The notes beneath the pieces were generated by a model, which saw nothing but the letters and a program-made list of their open reading frames with translations, did not search any database and was not told the DNA's origin. Below, piece by piece: positions 1 to 7,713 of a DNA stretch of 19,579 bases. Where the stretch lies: NCBI RefSeq assembly GCF_002341865.1, contig NZ_DDOV01000035.1:77098-96676 (forward strand). Direction: 5' to 3'. The position numbers and the translations under genes were made by a program. This DNA is from Clostridium sp. UBA2485 (GTDB taxonomy: Bacteria > Bacillota > Clostridia > Clostridiales > Clostridiaceae). Each line of letters opens with the position of its first letter. The first letter of the stretch is position 1.

Positions 1-33
1 ATTGTCAATTGTCCATTTTCAACTCTCCATTGA
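1..33. repeat. Fragment of a CAATTG-rich intergenic repeat next to argS
   Basis: The stretch directly after the argS stop codon is built of CAATTGTC, CATTTTCAACTC and TCCATTG units. It resembles CAATTG/TCAATTCTC-type intergenic repeats I recall from clostridial genomes. A related string (TGAACAATTGAGAATTATGG) lies at 19556-19575 near the other window edge. The element is cut by the window boundary, so its length and structure cannot be judged. No intrinsic terminator for argS is visible before the window ends. Confidence 0.35.
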
Positions 34-1728
34 TTACATTTTATCTACTACTTCTAATCCTATTAAACCTAATCCATTTTCTAGAACTTGAAGTGTAGAT
101 TTAACTAAATTGATTCTAGCATTCTTTGTACCTTCATCTTCTGAATTTGCGATATTATGAGCATTGTAAAATTTATTAAACGCCTTAGCTACTTCTATAC
201 AATATCTTGTAACTACAGAAGGCTGCAGTTTTTCTAGGGCATTATTTATTGCATTTTCAAAGTTTCCAAGCTCTTTAGCTAATTCAAATTCTTCTTTAGA
301 ATTTAGCTTACCATAATCCACTTCCCCAGTTACTTCTTCTCCTACTTTTCTTAATATACTCTTACCTCTTGCATAAGTATATTGAACATACGGTCCTGTT
401 TCACCTTCAAAGCTTAGCATTTCATCCCAGTTGAATACTATATCTCTTTCCCTTGAATTTTTTAGATAAGTAAATACTATTGCACCAATACCAACTTTTT
501 TAGCTACTTCATCTTTATTTTCAAGATCTGGATTTTTTTCATTTATTATCTCTAAGGTTTTAGCCACTGCTTCATTTAATAAATCTTCAAGGAATACTAC
601 ATCTCCCTTTCTTGTTGAAAGCTTTTTATCAGCAAAACGTACTAATCCAAATTCAACATGAATACAATCATCTGCCCAATCATGGCCCATAAGCTTAATT
701 GTAGTAAATACTTGTTTAAAGTGAAGTGCTTGATCCTTAGCAACTACATATATATTTTTATAAAAATCATAAGTCTTCTTTCTATAAAAAGCTGCTGCTA
801 AATCACGAGTTGCATAAATTGTTGCTCCATCGGCCTTTTTAACTATGCATGGTGGCATATTATATTCATCAAGCATTACTACTTTGGCACCATTACTATC
901 AGTAAGTAATCCTTTTTCATTTATTTCCTCTATAACAGCATCCATTTTATCTGTATAGAAACTTTCTCCATCAAAAGAATCAAAATTAACATTTAGGATT
1001 TTAAATAATTTATCAAACTCTTTTAAGCTTAATTCTTTAAATCTAGTCCAAAGTTTAACTTCTTCTTCATTTCCTTCTTCTAATAGTCTGAAGTGTTTTC
1101 TGCCCTCATCTTCAAGTGCTGGATTCTTTTCTGCCTCATCATGGAATTTAACATAAACTCTTAACATTTCTTTTATTGGGTCACTTTCAAGAGCTTTTTC
1201 ATCACCCCAGTTATTATAGGCATATATTAATTTTCCAAACTGTGTTCCCCAGTCTCCAAGGTGATTAATTCCTATTGCATTATATCCATGAAAGTTAAAT
1301 AATTTGTATAGAGAATTTCCCAGCATTGTTGTAAATAAATGTCCAACGTGGAATGGCTTTGCAATATTAGCAGAGCAATATTCAACTATTACATTTTTAC
1401 CTTCTCCATTATCATTTGAACCATAATCTTGTTTTTCATTTAATATTTTTTCAATAATATTTTTAACAAAGCTTTCTTTATTAACGAAGAAGTTTAAATA
1501 TGGTCCAAAAGCTTCTACCTTTTCAAAGTTTTCATCTACTATTTTTTCTTTTAGTTCAGTTGATATCATATTAGGAGCTTTTCTCATAGTCTTTGCTAAA
1601 CTAAAACAAGGAAAGGCAAAATCCCCCATTTCTGGCTTTGGTGGTATTTCTATTAATTTTTCTATATTTTCCTCATCAATTTCTATATGCTTACACAATA
1701 ATTTAGCTATATAATTTTTATAATCCAT
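34..1728 (-). CDS. argS: Arginyl-tRNA synthetase
   Basis: Class I aminoacyl-tRNA synthetase that charges tRNA-Arg with arginine in the cytoplasm using ATP. The 564-residue length is normal for the family. The HIGH signature is HVGH at residues 127-130 within NIAKPFHVGH. The KMSKS equivalent is LSTRKG near 370-375, a common ArgRS form. The N-terminal ~85 residues fit the ArgRS additional domain (GDFAFPCFSLAK, GPYLNF). The C-terminus fits the DALR anticodon-binding domain and ends GLIGLEVVDKM. The start is ATG with AGGAGG about 7 nt upstream. It is the only gene downstream of the T-box leader in this window, so expression is probably controlled by the charging state of tRNA-Arg. Identity is secure from the motifs. 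Confidence 0.97.
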   Translation of the reverse strand: MDYKNYIAKLLCKHIEIDEENIEKLIEIPPKPEMGDFAFPCFSLAKTMRKAPNMISTELKEKIVDENFEKVEAFGPYLNFFVNKESFVKNIIEKILNEKQDYGSNDNGEGKNVIVEYCSANIAKPFHVGHLFTTMLGNSLYKLFNFHGYNAIGINHLGDWGTQFGKLIYAYNNWGDEKALESDPIKEMLRVYVKFHDEAEKNPALEDEGRKHFRLLEEGNEEEVKLWTRFKELSLKEFDKLFKILNVNFDSFDGESFYTDKMDAVIEEINEKGLLTDSNGAKVVMLDEYNMPPCIVKKADGATIYATRDLAAAFYRKKTYDFYKNIYVVAKDQALHFKQVFTTIKLMGHDWADDCIHVEFGLVRFADKKLSTRKGDVVFLEDLLNEAVAKTLEIINEKNPDLENKDEVAKKVGIGAIVFTYLKNSRERDIVFNWDEMLSFEGETGPYVQYTYARGKSILRKVGEEVTGEVDYGKLNSKEEFELAKELGNFENAINNALEKLQPSVVTRYCIEVAKAFNKFYNAHNIANSEDEGTKNARINLVKSTLQVLENGLGLIGLEVVDKM

Positions 1729-1821
1729 TATTAGACCTCCTATAACATATTAAGTTATTATTTTCTATTAAAAATAAAATTATAACTTAATAAATCAATA
1801 TTTCATTTATTTTTTTTACAT

Positions 1822-2130
1822 AAAAAACCCGTCTCTAAAATAAGAGACGGGTGTAATATCCGCGGTACCACTCTAGTTGACAAAAGTCCACTCAATATTT
1901 TAACGCTTTTAGCGACAAACCCTATGCAAATAATTAATAAATTTTATAATTAAAACTTATTTATTCTTTCAGGTAGCTTCTCCAAGGTTCTCTTCCTATC
2001 TGATTATTAGATGCCTCTATGTTACCATTTTAGCTTCTTATCTTCTTACAGAGCTTCCACCATGCCTCTGCTCGCTTTAAAGTTTATAAGAAAGTACTGT
2101 CCTCTTCACAGAATTTTAATATTAAATTAT
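1822..2130 (-). promoter_or_regulatory. T-box riboswitch leader of argS (candidate AGA specifier)
   Basis: On the minus strand the leader holds the hallmark T-box string GAGTGGTACCGCGG (core GGTACCGCGG = 1869-1860), then an intrinsic terminator: a 9-bp stem CCCGTCTCT/AGAGACGGG (1828-1836 with 1843-1851) followed by six U. Upstream are other Stem I parts: an AG-rich start GTGAAGAGGACAGTAC, a stem UUCUUAU/AUAAGAA, and the apical GGTGGAAG motif. In this family, uncharged tRNA pairs with the specifier codon and with the UGGN bulge, stabilising the antiterminator. A candidate specifier is AGA at 2018-2016 (in CATAGAGGC), which suits argS, but I placed it by eye and another triplet is possible. The T-box class is very confident; the exact codon is not. 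Confidence 0.93.
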
Positions 2131-2137
2131 GTTATAT

Positions 2138-2165
2138 ATTATATCCAATTTTTAAATTTTGTCAA
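2138..2165 (-). promoter_or_regulatory. Sigma-A promoter of the argS T-box leader
   Basis: The minus strand reads TTGACA (2165-2160), 16 nt, TATAAT (2143-2138), a perfect match to both sigma-A hexamers. Transcription would start near 2131, just before Stem I. The promoter lies immediately after the ABC-F stop codon at 2179, so argS has its own transcription start. The -35 sits in a short inverted repeat (ATTTTGT..ACAAAAT), probably incidental. Confidence 0.85.
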
Positions 2166-2178
2166 CAAAATAACTAGT

Positions 2179-3792
2179 TTATTTATACATTTCTGCAACT
2201 TTCCCTTGAACTTCCTCATTTTCTAAATACTCATCATAAGTCATTGCTCTATCCATGATTCCTTTAGGAGTTATTTCAATTACTCTATTCGCAACTGTTT
2301 GTATAAATTGATGGTCATGAGATGTAAATAATATAGTTCCACTAAAATTTATTAGACCATTATTAACTGCTGTAATAGATTCAAGGTCTAAATGGTTAGT
2401 AGGTTCATCTAAAATTAATACATTAGCAGAGCTTAACATCATTTTAGATAACATGCAACGAACTTTTTCCCCTCCAGATAGAACAGAAGCTTCTTTTAGT
2501 GCTTCTTCTCCTGAAAATAACATTCTTCCTAAAAAACCTCTTATAAAACTTTCAGATTTTTCTTCCGAAAATTGTCTTAGCCAATCTACTAAATTCAAAT
2601 TACACTCATTAAAATATTCAGAGTTGTCCTGTGGAAAATAAGCTTGAGATGTAGTAACACCCCACTTAAATTCTCCATTATCTGCTTCCATTTCCCCCAT
2701 AAGTATTTTAAATAGTGTAGTTTTTGCTATACCATCTCCTAGAAATGTTATCTTATCACCTTTATTAACCATAAAACTAACATTATCTAAAATTTTAACG
2801 CCATCTATAGTTTTACTTAAATTTTTAACTTCTAATAAATCATTTCCTGCTTCTCTTTCTGGCTTAAATCCAACAAAAGGATATCTTCTTGAAGATGGAC
2901 TAATATCTTCTAGAGTAAGTTTATCTAATTGTTTCTTTCTACTTGTAGCTTGCTTAGCCTTTGAAGCGTTAGAACTAAATCTAGCAATGAAAGCTTGAAG
3001 CTCTTTAATTTTTTCTTCTTTCTTTTTATTTTGATCTTTGGACATTTGAAGAGCTAATTGGCTTGATTCATACCAAAAGTCATAGTTTCCTACATAAAGC
3101 TGAATTTTTGCAAAATCTATATCAGCCATGTGAGTACAAACTTTATTTAAAAAGTGTCTATCGTGAGAAACGACTATAACTGTTCCTTCAAAATCAAGAA
3201 GAAAATTTTCAAGCCATTTAATAGATTTTACATCTAAATGGTTAGTAGGTTCGTCCATTAATAGTATATCTGGCTTTCCAAAAAGAGTTTGTGCTAATAG
3301 CACTTTAACTTTCTCTGATCCATTTAAGTCTTTCATTAATTTATAATGTAATTCTTCATTTATTCCTAATCCATTTAATAGTGTAGCTGCTTCACTTTCT
3401 GCTTCCCAACCATTAAGTTCTGCAAATTCGCATTCAAGTTCTGAAGCTCTTATACCATCTTCATCAGAAAAATCTTCTTTAGCATATAATGCATCTTTTT
3501 CTTCCATAATTTTAATTAATCTTTGATGACCCATAATAACAGTTTTTAAAACTTCTACTTCATCGTAAGCAAAGTGGTCCTGCTTTAATACTGCTAGTCT
3601 TTGTCCTGGAGTTATTGAAACTTCTCCTGTATTAGCTTCTAGCTCTCCAGATAATATTTTCAAAAATGTAGATTTACCTGCACCATTAGCACCTATAACT
3701 CCATAACAATTTCCTTCAGTAAATTTTATATTAACATCTTCAAACAGCTTACGTGCACCGTATCTTAAGCTAACATTAGTTGCTTGTATCAT
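2179..3792 (-). CDS. ABC-F family ATPase, YkpA/YbiT type
   Basis: A soluble protein with two ABC nucleotide-binding domains and no membrane segment, as in ABC-F translation factors that act on the ribosome. Domain 1 has Walker A GANGAGKST (about residues 34-42) and MDEPTNHLD, with an unusual signature LNGSEK. A charged linker with KKKEEKIKELQ and RKKQLDKL (about 250-310) fits the P-site tRNA interaction motif. Domain 2 has the signature LSGGEKVR and LDEPTNHLD, but its Walker A is degenerate (GDGIAKTT, where the second glycine is Ala). I recall the same pattern in B. subtilis YkpA-like proteins, so it looks like a subfamily trait, not damage. Start ATG has GGAGG upstream. The exact role of this subfamily is unclear; antibiotic resistance is not implied. 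Confidence 0.88.
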   Translation of the reverse strand: MIQATNVSLRYGARKLFEDVNIKFTEGNCYGVIGANGAGKSTFLKILSGELEANTGEVSITPGQRLAVLKQDHFAYDEVEVLKTVIMGHQRLIKIMEEKDALYAKEDFSDEDGIRASELECEFAELNGWEAESEAATLLNGLGINEELHYKLMKDLNGSEKVKVLLAQTLFGKPDILLMDEPTNHLDVKSIKWLENFLLDFEGTVIVVSHDRHFLNKVCTHMADIDFAKIQLYVGNYDFWYESSQLALQMSKDQNKKKEEKIKELQAFIARFSSNASKAKQATSRKKQLDKLTLEDISPSSRRYPFVGFKPEREAGNDLLEVKNLSKTIDGVKILDNVSFMVNKGDKITFLGDGIAKTTLFKILMGEMEADNGEFKWGVTTSQAYFPQDNSEYFNECNLNLVDWLRQFSEEKSESFIRGFLGRMLFSGEEALKEASVLSGGEKVRCMLSKMMLSSANVLILDEPTNHLDLESITAVNNGLINFSGTILFTSHDHQFIQTVANRVIEITPKGIMDRAMTYDEYLENEEVQGKVAEMYK

Positions 3793-3907
3793 ATGTTATT
3801 ACCTCCAATTTATTATTCTTTTTATTACATTGATAACTATAAATTTATTTAAAATAATTATTTTTTTACTTTCACTTATTTATGTATAGATAATCTTTAT
3901 AAAACGC

Positions 3908-3936
3908 AAGTCCTATTATATCATATAATAGGACTT
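3908..3936. terminator. 14-bp perfect inverted repeat after the helicase gene
   Basis: AAGTCCTATTATAT (3908-3921) pairs perfectly with ATATAATAGGACTT (3923-3936) around a single C. It lies 27 bp past the helicase stop codon and about 115 bp before the ABC-F start. On the minus strand it is followed by TGCGTTTTAT, a poor U-tract, so it may be a weak terminator or an mRNA 3' stabiliser. It could also be a palindromic protein-binding site. Confidence 0.45.
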
Positions 3937-3963
3937 TAAACTAATAAATTTCAGTATATATTA

Positions 3964-5241
3964 TTATTTAAATTTTTTCTCAGAAGTTTTCTTATTTTTT
4001 GCTTCTTTATATGTTTTTTCTTTACTATTTTTATTATTATTCTTAAATTTAGTTTTTGGTTTAGACGTTATACCTTTATCTTTCTTTATAAACTGTTTTT
4101 CTTTAGGATTAATAATTTTACCATAATATATGTCTTTTAAATCAATATTAATTTTAAATTTATTTTTATATTGAGAAATAATAATTTCTTCTCTTTCTGT
4201 TACTATTGATATGGCTACGCCTCTTTCATTACCCCTTCCACATCTTCCTACCCTATGTATATAATCCATTGAGTTTTCTGGTAGATCTAGATTTATAACA
4301 TGGGTGACACCTTTAATATCAAGACCTCGAGAGGCCAAATCAGAAGAAACTAATATATTAGATTTACCATTAATAAAAGCATCCATAGCTTTTTTTCTAT
4401 CACTTTTAAAAGATGTACCATGAATTGATTCAGCTTTTAGTTTATGATATCTAAGCTTCTCTGCCATTATTTCAATCTCATCACTTTTATTAATAAATAC
4501 TATTGCTTTTCTAGGATTTAAAGCTGCTACTAATTTTCTTACCATAAGAATTTTATCTCTTCTATCGCAAACAAAATATATATGATCAATATTTTTATTT
4601 GTTACATTTTCTACTTCACTTTTTATAATAATAGGTTCCTTCATCATTTCCTTTGAAAAATTAATAACTTCTTCTGTTAAAGTTGCTGAAAAACATAAGA
4701 CTTGCCTTTCTCTTAGAGTAGTCTTTATTACAGCTTTTGTATTTTCTATGTTGTTTATATCTAATAGCTTATCGCATTCATCTATAATTATAGTTTTTAT
4801 TGTGTGACCAGAAATCTTCTTCATTTTTATTAATTCCAATATTCTTCCAGTAGAACCAACAATTATATGGGGTTTTTCTTTTAACTTTTCTACTTGACGC
4901 TTAATATTTACATTTCCAATTATAACTGAAGAGGTTATATTGTAATTACTATTTTTAGACAAAGTATCTACTACTTTTTGTACTTGTACTGCTAACTCGT
5001 GGGTAGGAGTTAATATTATAGCTTGATTTTCTCTTTTTGAAGCATCAATTTTTTGAAAAAGAGGTAACAGATAAGCTAAAGTTTTTCCACTACCAGTTTC
5101 TGATTGTGCAACTACATCTTTATTGTCAGATATATATGGTATAGATTTCTGTTGTATTTTTGTTGGTATCCTTATTTCTTGTACACCTAAACCCTTAATT
5201 ATATTTTCACTTATATTTAAATCACTGAAACTATTTATCAT
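3964..5241 (-). CDS. DEAD-box family ATP-dependent RNA helicase
   Basis: A superfamily 2 RNA helicase that unwinds or remodels RNA using ATP. Motifs run in order: Q motif (IPTKIQQKSIP, about 25-35), motif I AQSETGSGKT (45-54), Ia PTHELA, Ib STGR (130-133, usually TPGR), motif II DECD (154-157, usually DEAD), III SAT (185-187), IV IVFIN, V SSDLASRGLDIKG, VI HRVGRCGRG. All catalytic positions are present; DECD keeps the D-E pair for Mg-ATP. The last ~45 residues are Lys/Asn-rich and disordered, a typical RNA-binding tail. Start ATG has AAGGAGAG upstream. Single-gene transcription is likely. YfmL-like or other ribosome-assembly helicases are candidates for the orthologue, which I cannot fix from motifs alone. 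Confidence 0.9.
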   Translation of the reverse strand: MINSFSDLNISENIIKGLGVQEIRIPTKIQQKSIPYISDNKDVVAQSETGSGKTLAYLLPLFQKIDASKRENQAIILTPTHELAVQVQKVVDTLSKNSNYNITSSVIIGNVNIKRQVEKLKEKPHIIVGSTGRILELIKMKKISGHTIKTIIIDECDKLLDINNIENTKAVIKTTLRERQVLCFSATLTEEVINFSKEMMKEPIIIKSEVENVTNKNIDHIYFVCDRRDKILMVRKLVAALNPRKAIVFINKSDEIEIMAEKLRYHKLKAESIHGTSFKSDRKKAMDAFINGKSNILVSSDLASRGLDIKGVTHVINLDLPENSMDYIHRVGRCGRGNERGVAISIVTEREEIIISQYKNKFKINIDLKDIYYGKIINPKEKQFIKKDKGITSKPKTKFKNNNKNSKEKTYKEAKNKKTSEKKFK

Positions 5242-5268
5242 CTTTCTCTCTCCTTAAGCTTTCCTATA

Positions 5269-5427
5269 AGGCATCTGAAAGAAAATAATAGATCAAAGAT
5301 GTTAGTATATTTTTTATCAGACAAGGCGTTAGGCTCTGCTCATAGTGGCGCTATGGGCTGGTTCTGACGACGTAGTATGATGGAAAATAGGCTAATATAC
5401 TGGTCTATTATTTTTTTGAAGATGCCT
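5269..5427. repeat. Palindromic MITE-like repeat, copy A
   Basis: Terminal inverted repeats AGGCATCT and AGATGCCT bound 159 bp. The two halves are imperfect reverse complements along nearly their whole length: the arms GAAAGAAAATAATAGAT and TCTATTATTTTTTTGAA pair, then the segments around TATTTTTTATCA and TGATGGAAAATA, down to an apex CATAG-TGGCG-CTATG at about 5342-5356. No ORF is inside. It aligns along its length with 13825-13979, including shared strings near the right half (TTCTGAC, AGTATGAT, AAAATA, GCTAA). It sits 27 nt upstream of the helicase start codon, so the helicase mRNA leader may run through it. A non-autonomous mobile element is the simplest reading; a conserved structured RNA is the alternative. 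Confidence 0.75.
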
Positions 5428-5547
5428 AACTTTGTAAACTACATAAGTATACAGGAAAAAATATTAAATTGAAATAATTTTAACTTTATTATTAGTATTA
5501 TTTAAATTTACTTATTATAAACATATTGAAATTTCATATGTCTTATA

Positions 5548-5586
5548 GAACATAAGTTTGATATTTAAAATTTCTTATGATATAAT
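5548..5586 (+). promoter_or_regulatory. lexA promoter with SOS box over the -35
   Basis: GAACATAAGTTT (5548-5559) fits the Gram-positive LexA box GAAC-N4-GTTC/T. It overlaps a promoter TTGATA (5558-5563), 17 nt, TATAAT (5581-5586). Transcription would start near 5593, giving a leader of about 18 nt. LexA bound here would cover the -35 element, so autorepression is the expected mode. The ribosome binding site AGGTGG (5601-5606) precedes the ATG at 5611. No second GAAC-N4-GTTC box was noticed in the window. Confidence 0.85.
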
Positions 5587-5610
5587 TTCTCTAAGAAATG
5601 AGGTGGTTCT

Positions 5611-6219
5611 ATGGCTGATATTAAGAATAATAAACAAATTGAAATATATGAATTTTTAAAAGAACAAATATCCACAAAAGGTTATCCGCCTTCTGTTAGA
5701 GAAATATGTGAAGCAGTAAATTTAAAATCAACCTCTACGGTTCATGGTCATCTATCTCGTCTTGAAAAAAAAGGACTTATAAGACGTGATCCTACTAAAC
5801 CTAGAGCAATAGAGCTTTTGTTAGACTCTCCAATAAAAAAAGAGTTAATAGATATTCCTATAGTAGGTAAAATAACTGCTGGCGAGCCTATACTTGCTCA
5901 TGAAAGTATTGAAGATACATTTTCTATGCCAATAAATTTTATAAAAAATAGAAATGATCTTTTTATATTAAAAGTTTCTGGAGAAAGTATGATTGAGGCT
6001 GGAATATTTGATGGTGATTTGGCGATTATAGAAAAAACTTCTGTAGCTAATAATGGTGATATTGTAGTAGCTCTTATCGAAAATGAGGCTACAATTAAAA
6101 CTTTTTATAAGGAAGATGGCTATATAAGACTTCAACCCGAAAATGCTTCGATGAATCCAATTTTAGTAAAAAATTGTACTATTCTCGGAAAGCTTGCAGG
6201 GCTATATAGAAAGTATTAA
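5611..6219 (+). CDS. lexA: LexA SOS repressor
   Basis: Transcriptional repressor of the DNA-damage (SOS) regulon that cleaves itself when stimulated by RecA filaments. The N-terminal winged helix-turn-helix covers about residues 1-70 (GYPPSVREICEAVNLKSTST, then LSRLEKKGLIRRD). The self-cleavage site is Ala90-Gly91 in KITAGEP. The peptidase S24 dyad is Ser126 (SGESM) and Lys163 (EATIKTF). The length of 202 residues is standard, and all catalytic residues are intact. It is transcribed alone, rightward, from its own SOS-controlled promoter and faces the leftward PLP gene. The identity is firm. Confidence 0.97.
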   Translation: MADIKNNKQIEIYEFLKEQISTKGYPPSVREICEAVNLKSTSTVHGHLSRLEKKGLIRRDPTKPRAIELLLDSPIKKELIDIPIVGKITAGEPILAHESIEDTFSMPINFIKNRNDLFILKVSGESMIEAGIFDGDLAIIEKTSVANNGDIVVALIENEATIKTFYKEDGYIRLQPENASMNPILVKNCTILGKLAGLYRKY

Positions 6220-6249
6220 TAAAAGCGTGACAAAATGTCACGCTTTTAT
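6219..6249. terminator. Bidirectional terminator between lexA and the convergent PLP gene
   Basis: ATAAAAGCGTGACA (6219-6232) and TGTCACGCTTTTAT (6236-6249) form a 14-bp perfect stem with an AAA loop. The A/T flanks give a U-tract on both strands, so it should work in both directions. The stem overlaps the last base of the lexA stop codon (6217-6219) and the last base of the opposing stop (6251-6249); the two genes are separated by essentially only this hairpin. Confidence 0.9.
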
Positions 6250-7532
6250 TATGCAAATATTTTCCCTAATGCAATTAATATTCCTGTTTTAGCGTGGTCA
6301 AAAGTCAATCCACCTTGAAGATATGCTATAAATGGATCTCTAATTGGAGCATCAGCAGATAACTCTATTGAAGAACCTTGAATAAAGGCACCTGCCGCCA
6401 TTATAACTTGATCACTATATCCTGGCATATCCCACGGCTCACATTCTACAAAAGAATCTATTGGTGATCCTGCTTGAATTCCTTTGCAGAATTTTATTAA
6501 TTTCTCTTTATCATTAAACTTAATTGCTTGAATTATATCGCTTCTTTCATCATTATACTTTGGCAGAACCTCAAAACCTGCTAATTCCATAATTCTAGCA
6601 CAAAATATTGCTCCTTTAACTGCTTCAATAGCAATATGAGGTGCTAAGAATAATCCTTGGAACAGTGTTCTCATTACTCCAAAGGTAGAACCGCATTCTC
6701 CACCTATTCCTGGTATAGTTAACCTATATGCTGCTTGATTTACGTACTCTTCTTTTCCAGCTATATATCCTCCAGTTGGAGCTATACCTCCACCAATATT
6801 TTTAATAAGCGAACCTGCTACCAAGTCTGCTCCTACATCTGTAGGCTCGATAATCTGTATAAATTCACCATAACAATTATCTACGAAACATATTATATCT
6901 TTATTTATTTCCTTAACTGCTTTAATTATCGGTCTTATATCTTCTACTAATAAGGAATTTCTCCAGCCATAACCTGTTGATCTTTGAATATGTACTAATT
7001 TTACAGTATTATCTTCTCTTAATATAGATTTCATAGCTTCTATATTAACTTTTTTATTTTCTCCCAAATCTATCTGTTTATAATTTACACCATACTCTTT
7101 TAATGAACCTATATTTTCCTCTTCACTAATTCCAATTATGCTATGAAGAGTATCATAAGGTGCTCCACAAACACTAACCATTGTATCACCAGGCCTCAAA
7201 TTTCCAAATAAAGCTGCACCAATAGCATGAGTGCCATTAACAAAGTGAGGTCTAACTAAAGCAACTTCAGTATTAAATACTTTAGCATAAACTTTATCTA
7301 ATGCATCTCTTCCTATATCTCCATATCCATACCCAGAAGAATTAGTAAAATGCATATCACTTATTCTTTCCTCTTGAAGTGCATTTAAAACCTTAAGCTG
7401 ATTATATTCTCTTATTTCATCTAATTTTTCAAATTGTGGTTTTACATCTTCTAATGCATTTTCATAAAGCTCTAAAAGCGTAGAATTTATATTATATTTT
7501 TTCATTAGAAACTCTTTAGTTATATCTATCAT
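6249..7532 (-). CDS. PLP-dependent protein of the methionine gamma-lyase / aluminium-resistance family (YnbB-like)
   Basis: A fold-type I PLP enzyme of the family annotated in Firmicutes as 'aluminium resistance' or 'methionine gamma-lyase family' protein (B. subtilis YnbB). Typical features are SSGYGYGDIGRDALDKVYA (about 65-83) and RPHFVNGTHAIGAALFGNLRPGD (about 94-116). The PLP pocket has Asp218 (CFVDNCYGEF) and the Schiff-base Lys244 (GSLIKNIGGG). The 427-residue length is normal. Start ATG has AAGGAG 8 nt upstream. It lies between hfq and lexA, a linkage I recall from other clostridia. The natural substrate is not established; neither methionine cleavage nor metal resistance can be claimed from sequence. 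Confidence 0.88.
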   Translation of the reverse strand: MIDITKEFLMKKYNINSTLLELYENALEDVKPQFEKLDEIREYNQLKVLNALQEERISDMHFTNSSGYGYGDIGRDALDKVYAKVFNTEVALVRPHFVNGTHAIGAALFGNLRPGDTMVSVCGAPYDTLHSIIGISEEENIGSLKEYGVNYKQIDLGENKKVNIEAMKSILREDNTVKLVHIQRSTGYGWRNSLLVEDIRPIIKAVKEINKDIICFVDNCYGEFIQIIEPTDVGADLVAGSLIKNIGGGIAPTGGYIAGKEEYVNQAAYRLTIPGIGGECGSTFGVMRTLFQGLFLAPHIAIEAVKGAIFCARIMELAGFEVLPKYNDERSDIIQAIKFNDKEKLIKFCKGIQAGSPIDSFVECEPWDMPGYSDQVIMAAGAFIQGSSIELSADAPIRDPFIAYLQGGLTFDHAKTGILIALGKIFA

Positions 7533-7571
7533 AATTCATATCTCCTTATACAAAAACTACCTTCATAATAC

Positions 7572-7708
7572 TAACATAGTAAATAATAATAATCAAATCT
7601 CAATAATTTACTTGAATAAGAGTTTTATGAGCTAAGTCATATTAAAAAATAGTCAGTATAGCGTAAAATATACATAACTTTTGACTAGTTATTTTCTTTA
7701 GTATGCCT
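7572..7708. repeat. Decayed copy C of the palindromic repeat
   Basis: The right part (about 7655-7708) aligns with copy B: AGTATAGCGTAAAATA corresponds to AGTATGATACAAAATA, and GACTAGTTATTTTCTTTAG + TATGCCT to the matching B end. The left part (AATAATAATCAAAT, 7586-7599) aligns more weakly with the left arm of copy A (AATAATAGATCAAAG). The middle is badly eroded. It fills the gap between the hfq terminator and the YnbB-like gene start. The right arm is convincing; the left boundary is approximate. Confidence 0.5.
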
Positions 7709-7713
7709 AAAAT

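Noticed and set aside
2011..2226. A plus-strand open frame of 71 codons
   Set aside because: It runs over the T-box leader and the 3' end of the ABC-F gene on the other strand, lacks a ribosome binding site, and its sequence is explained by those features.
2179..3792. ABC-F gene as an antibiotic-resistance determinant
   Set aside because: The motif pattern matches housekeeping YkpA/YbiT-like proteins rather than Vga/Lsa/Msr-type resistance proteins.
5269..5427. Copy A as a riboswitch or dedicated small RNA gene
   Set aside because: The same sequence occurs next to unrelated genes and is bounded by short inverted repeats, which fits a mobile element better; no promoter and terminator pair encloses it.
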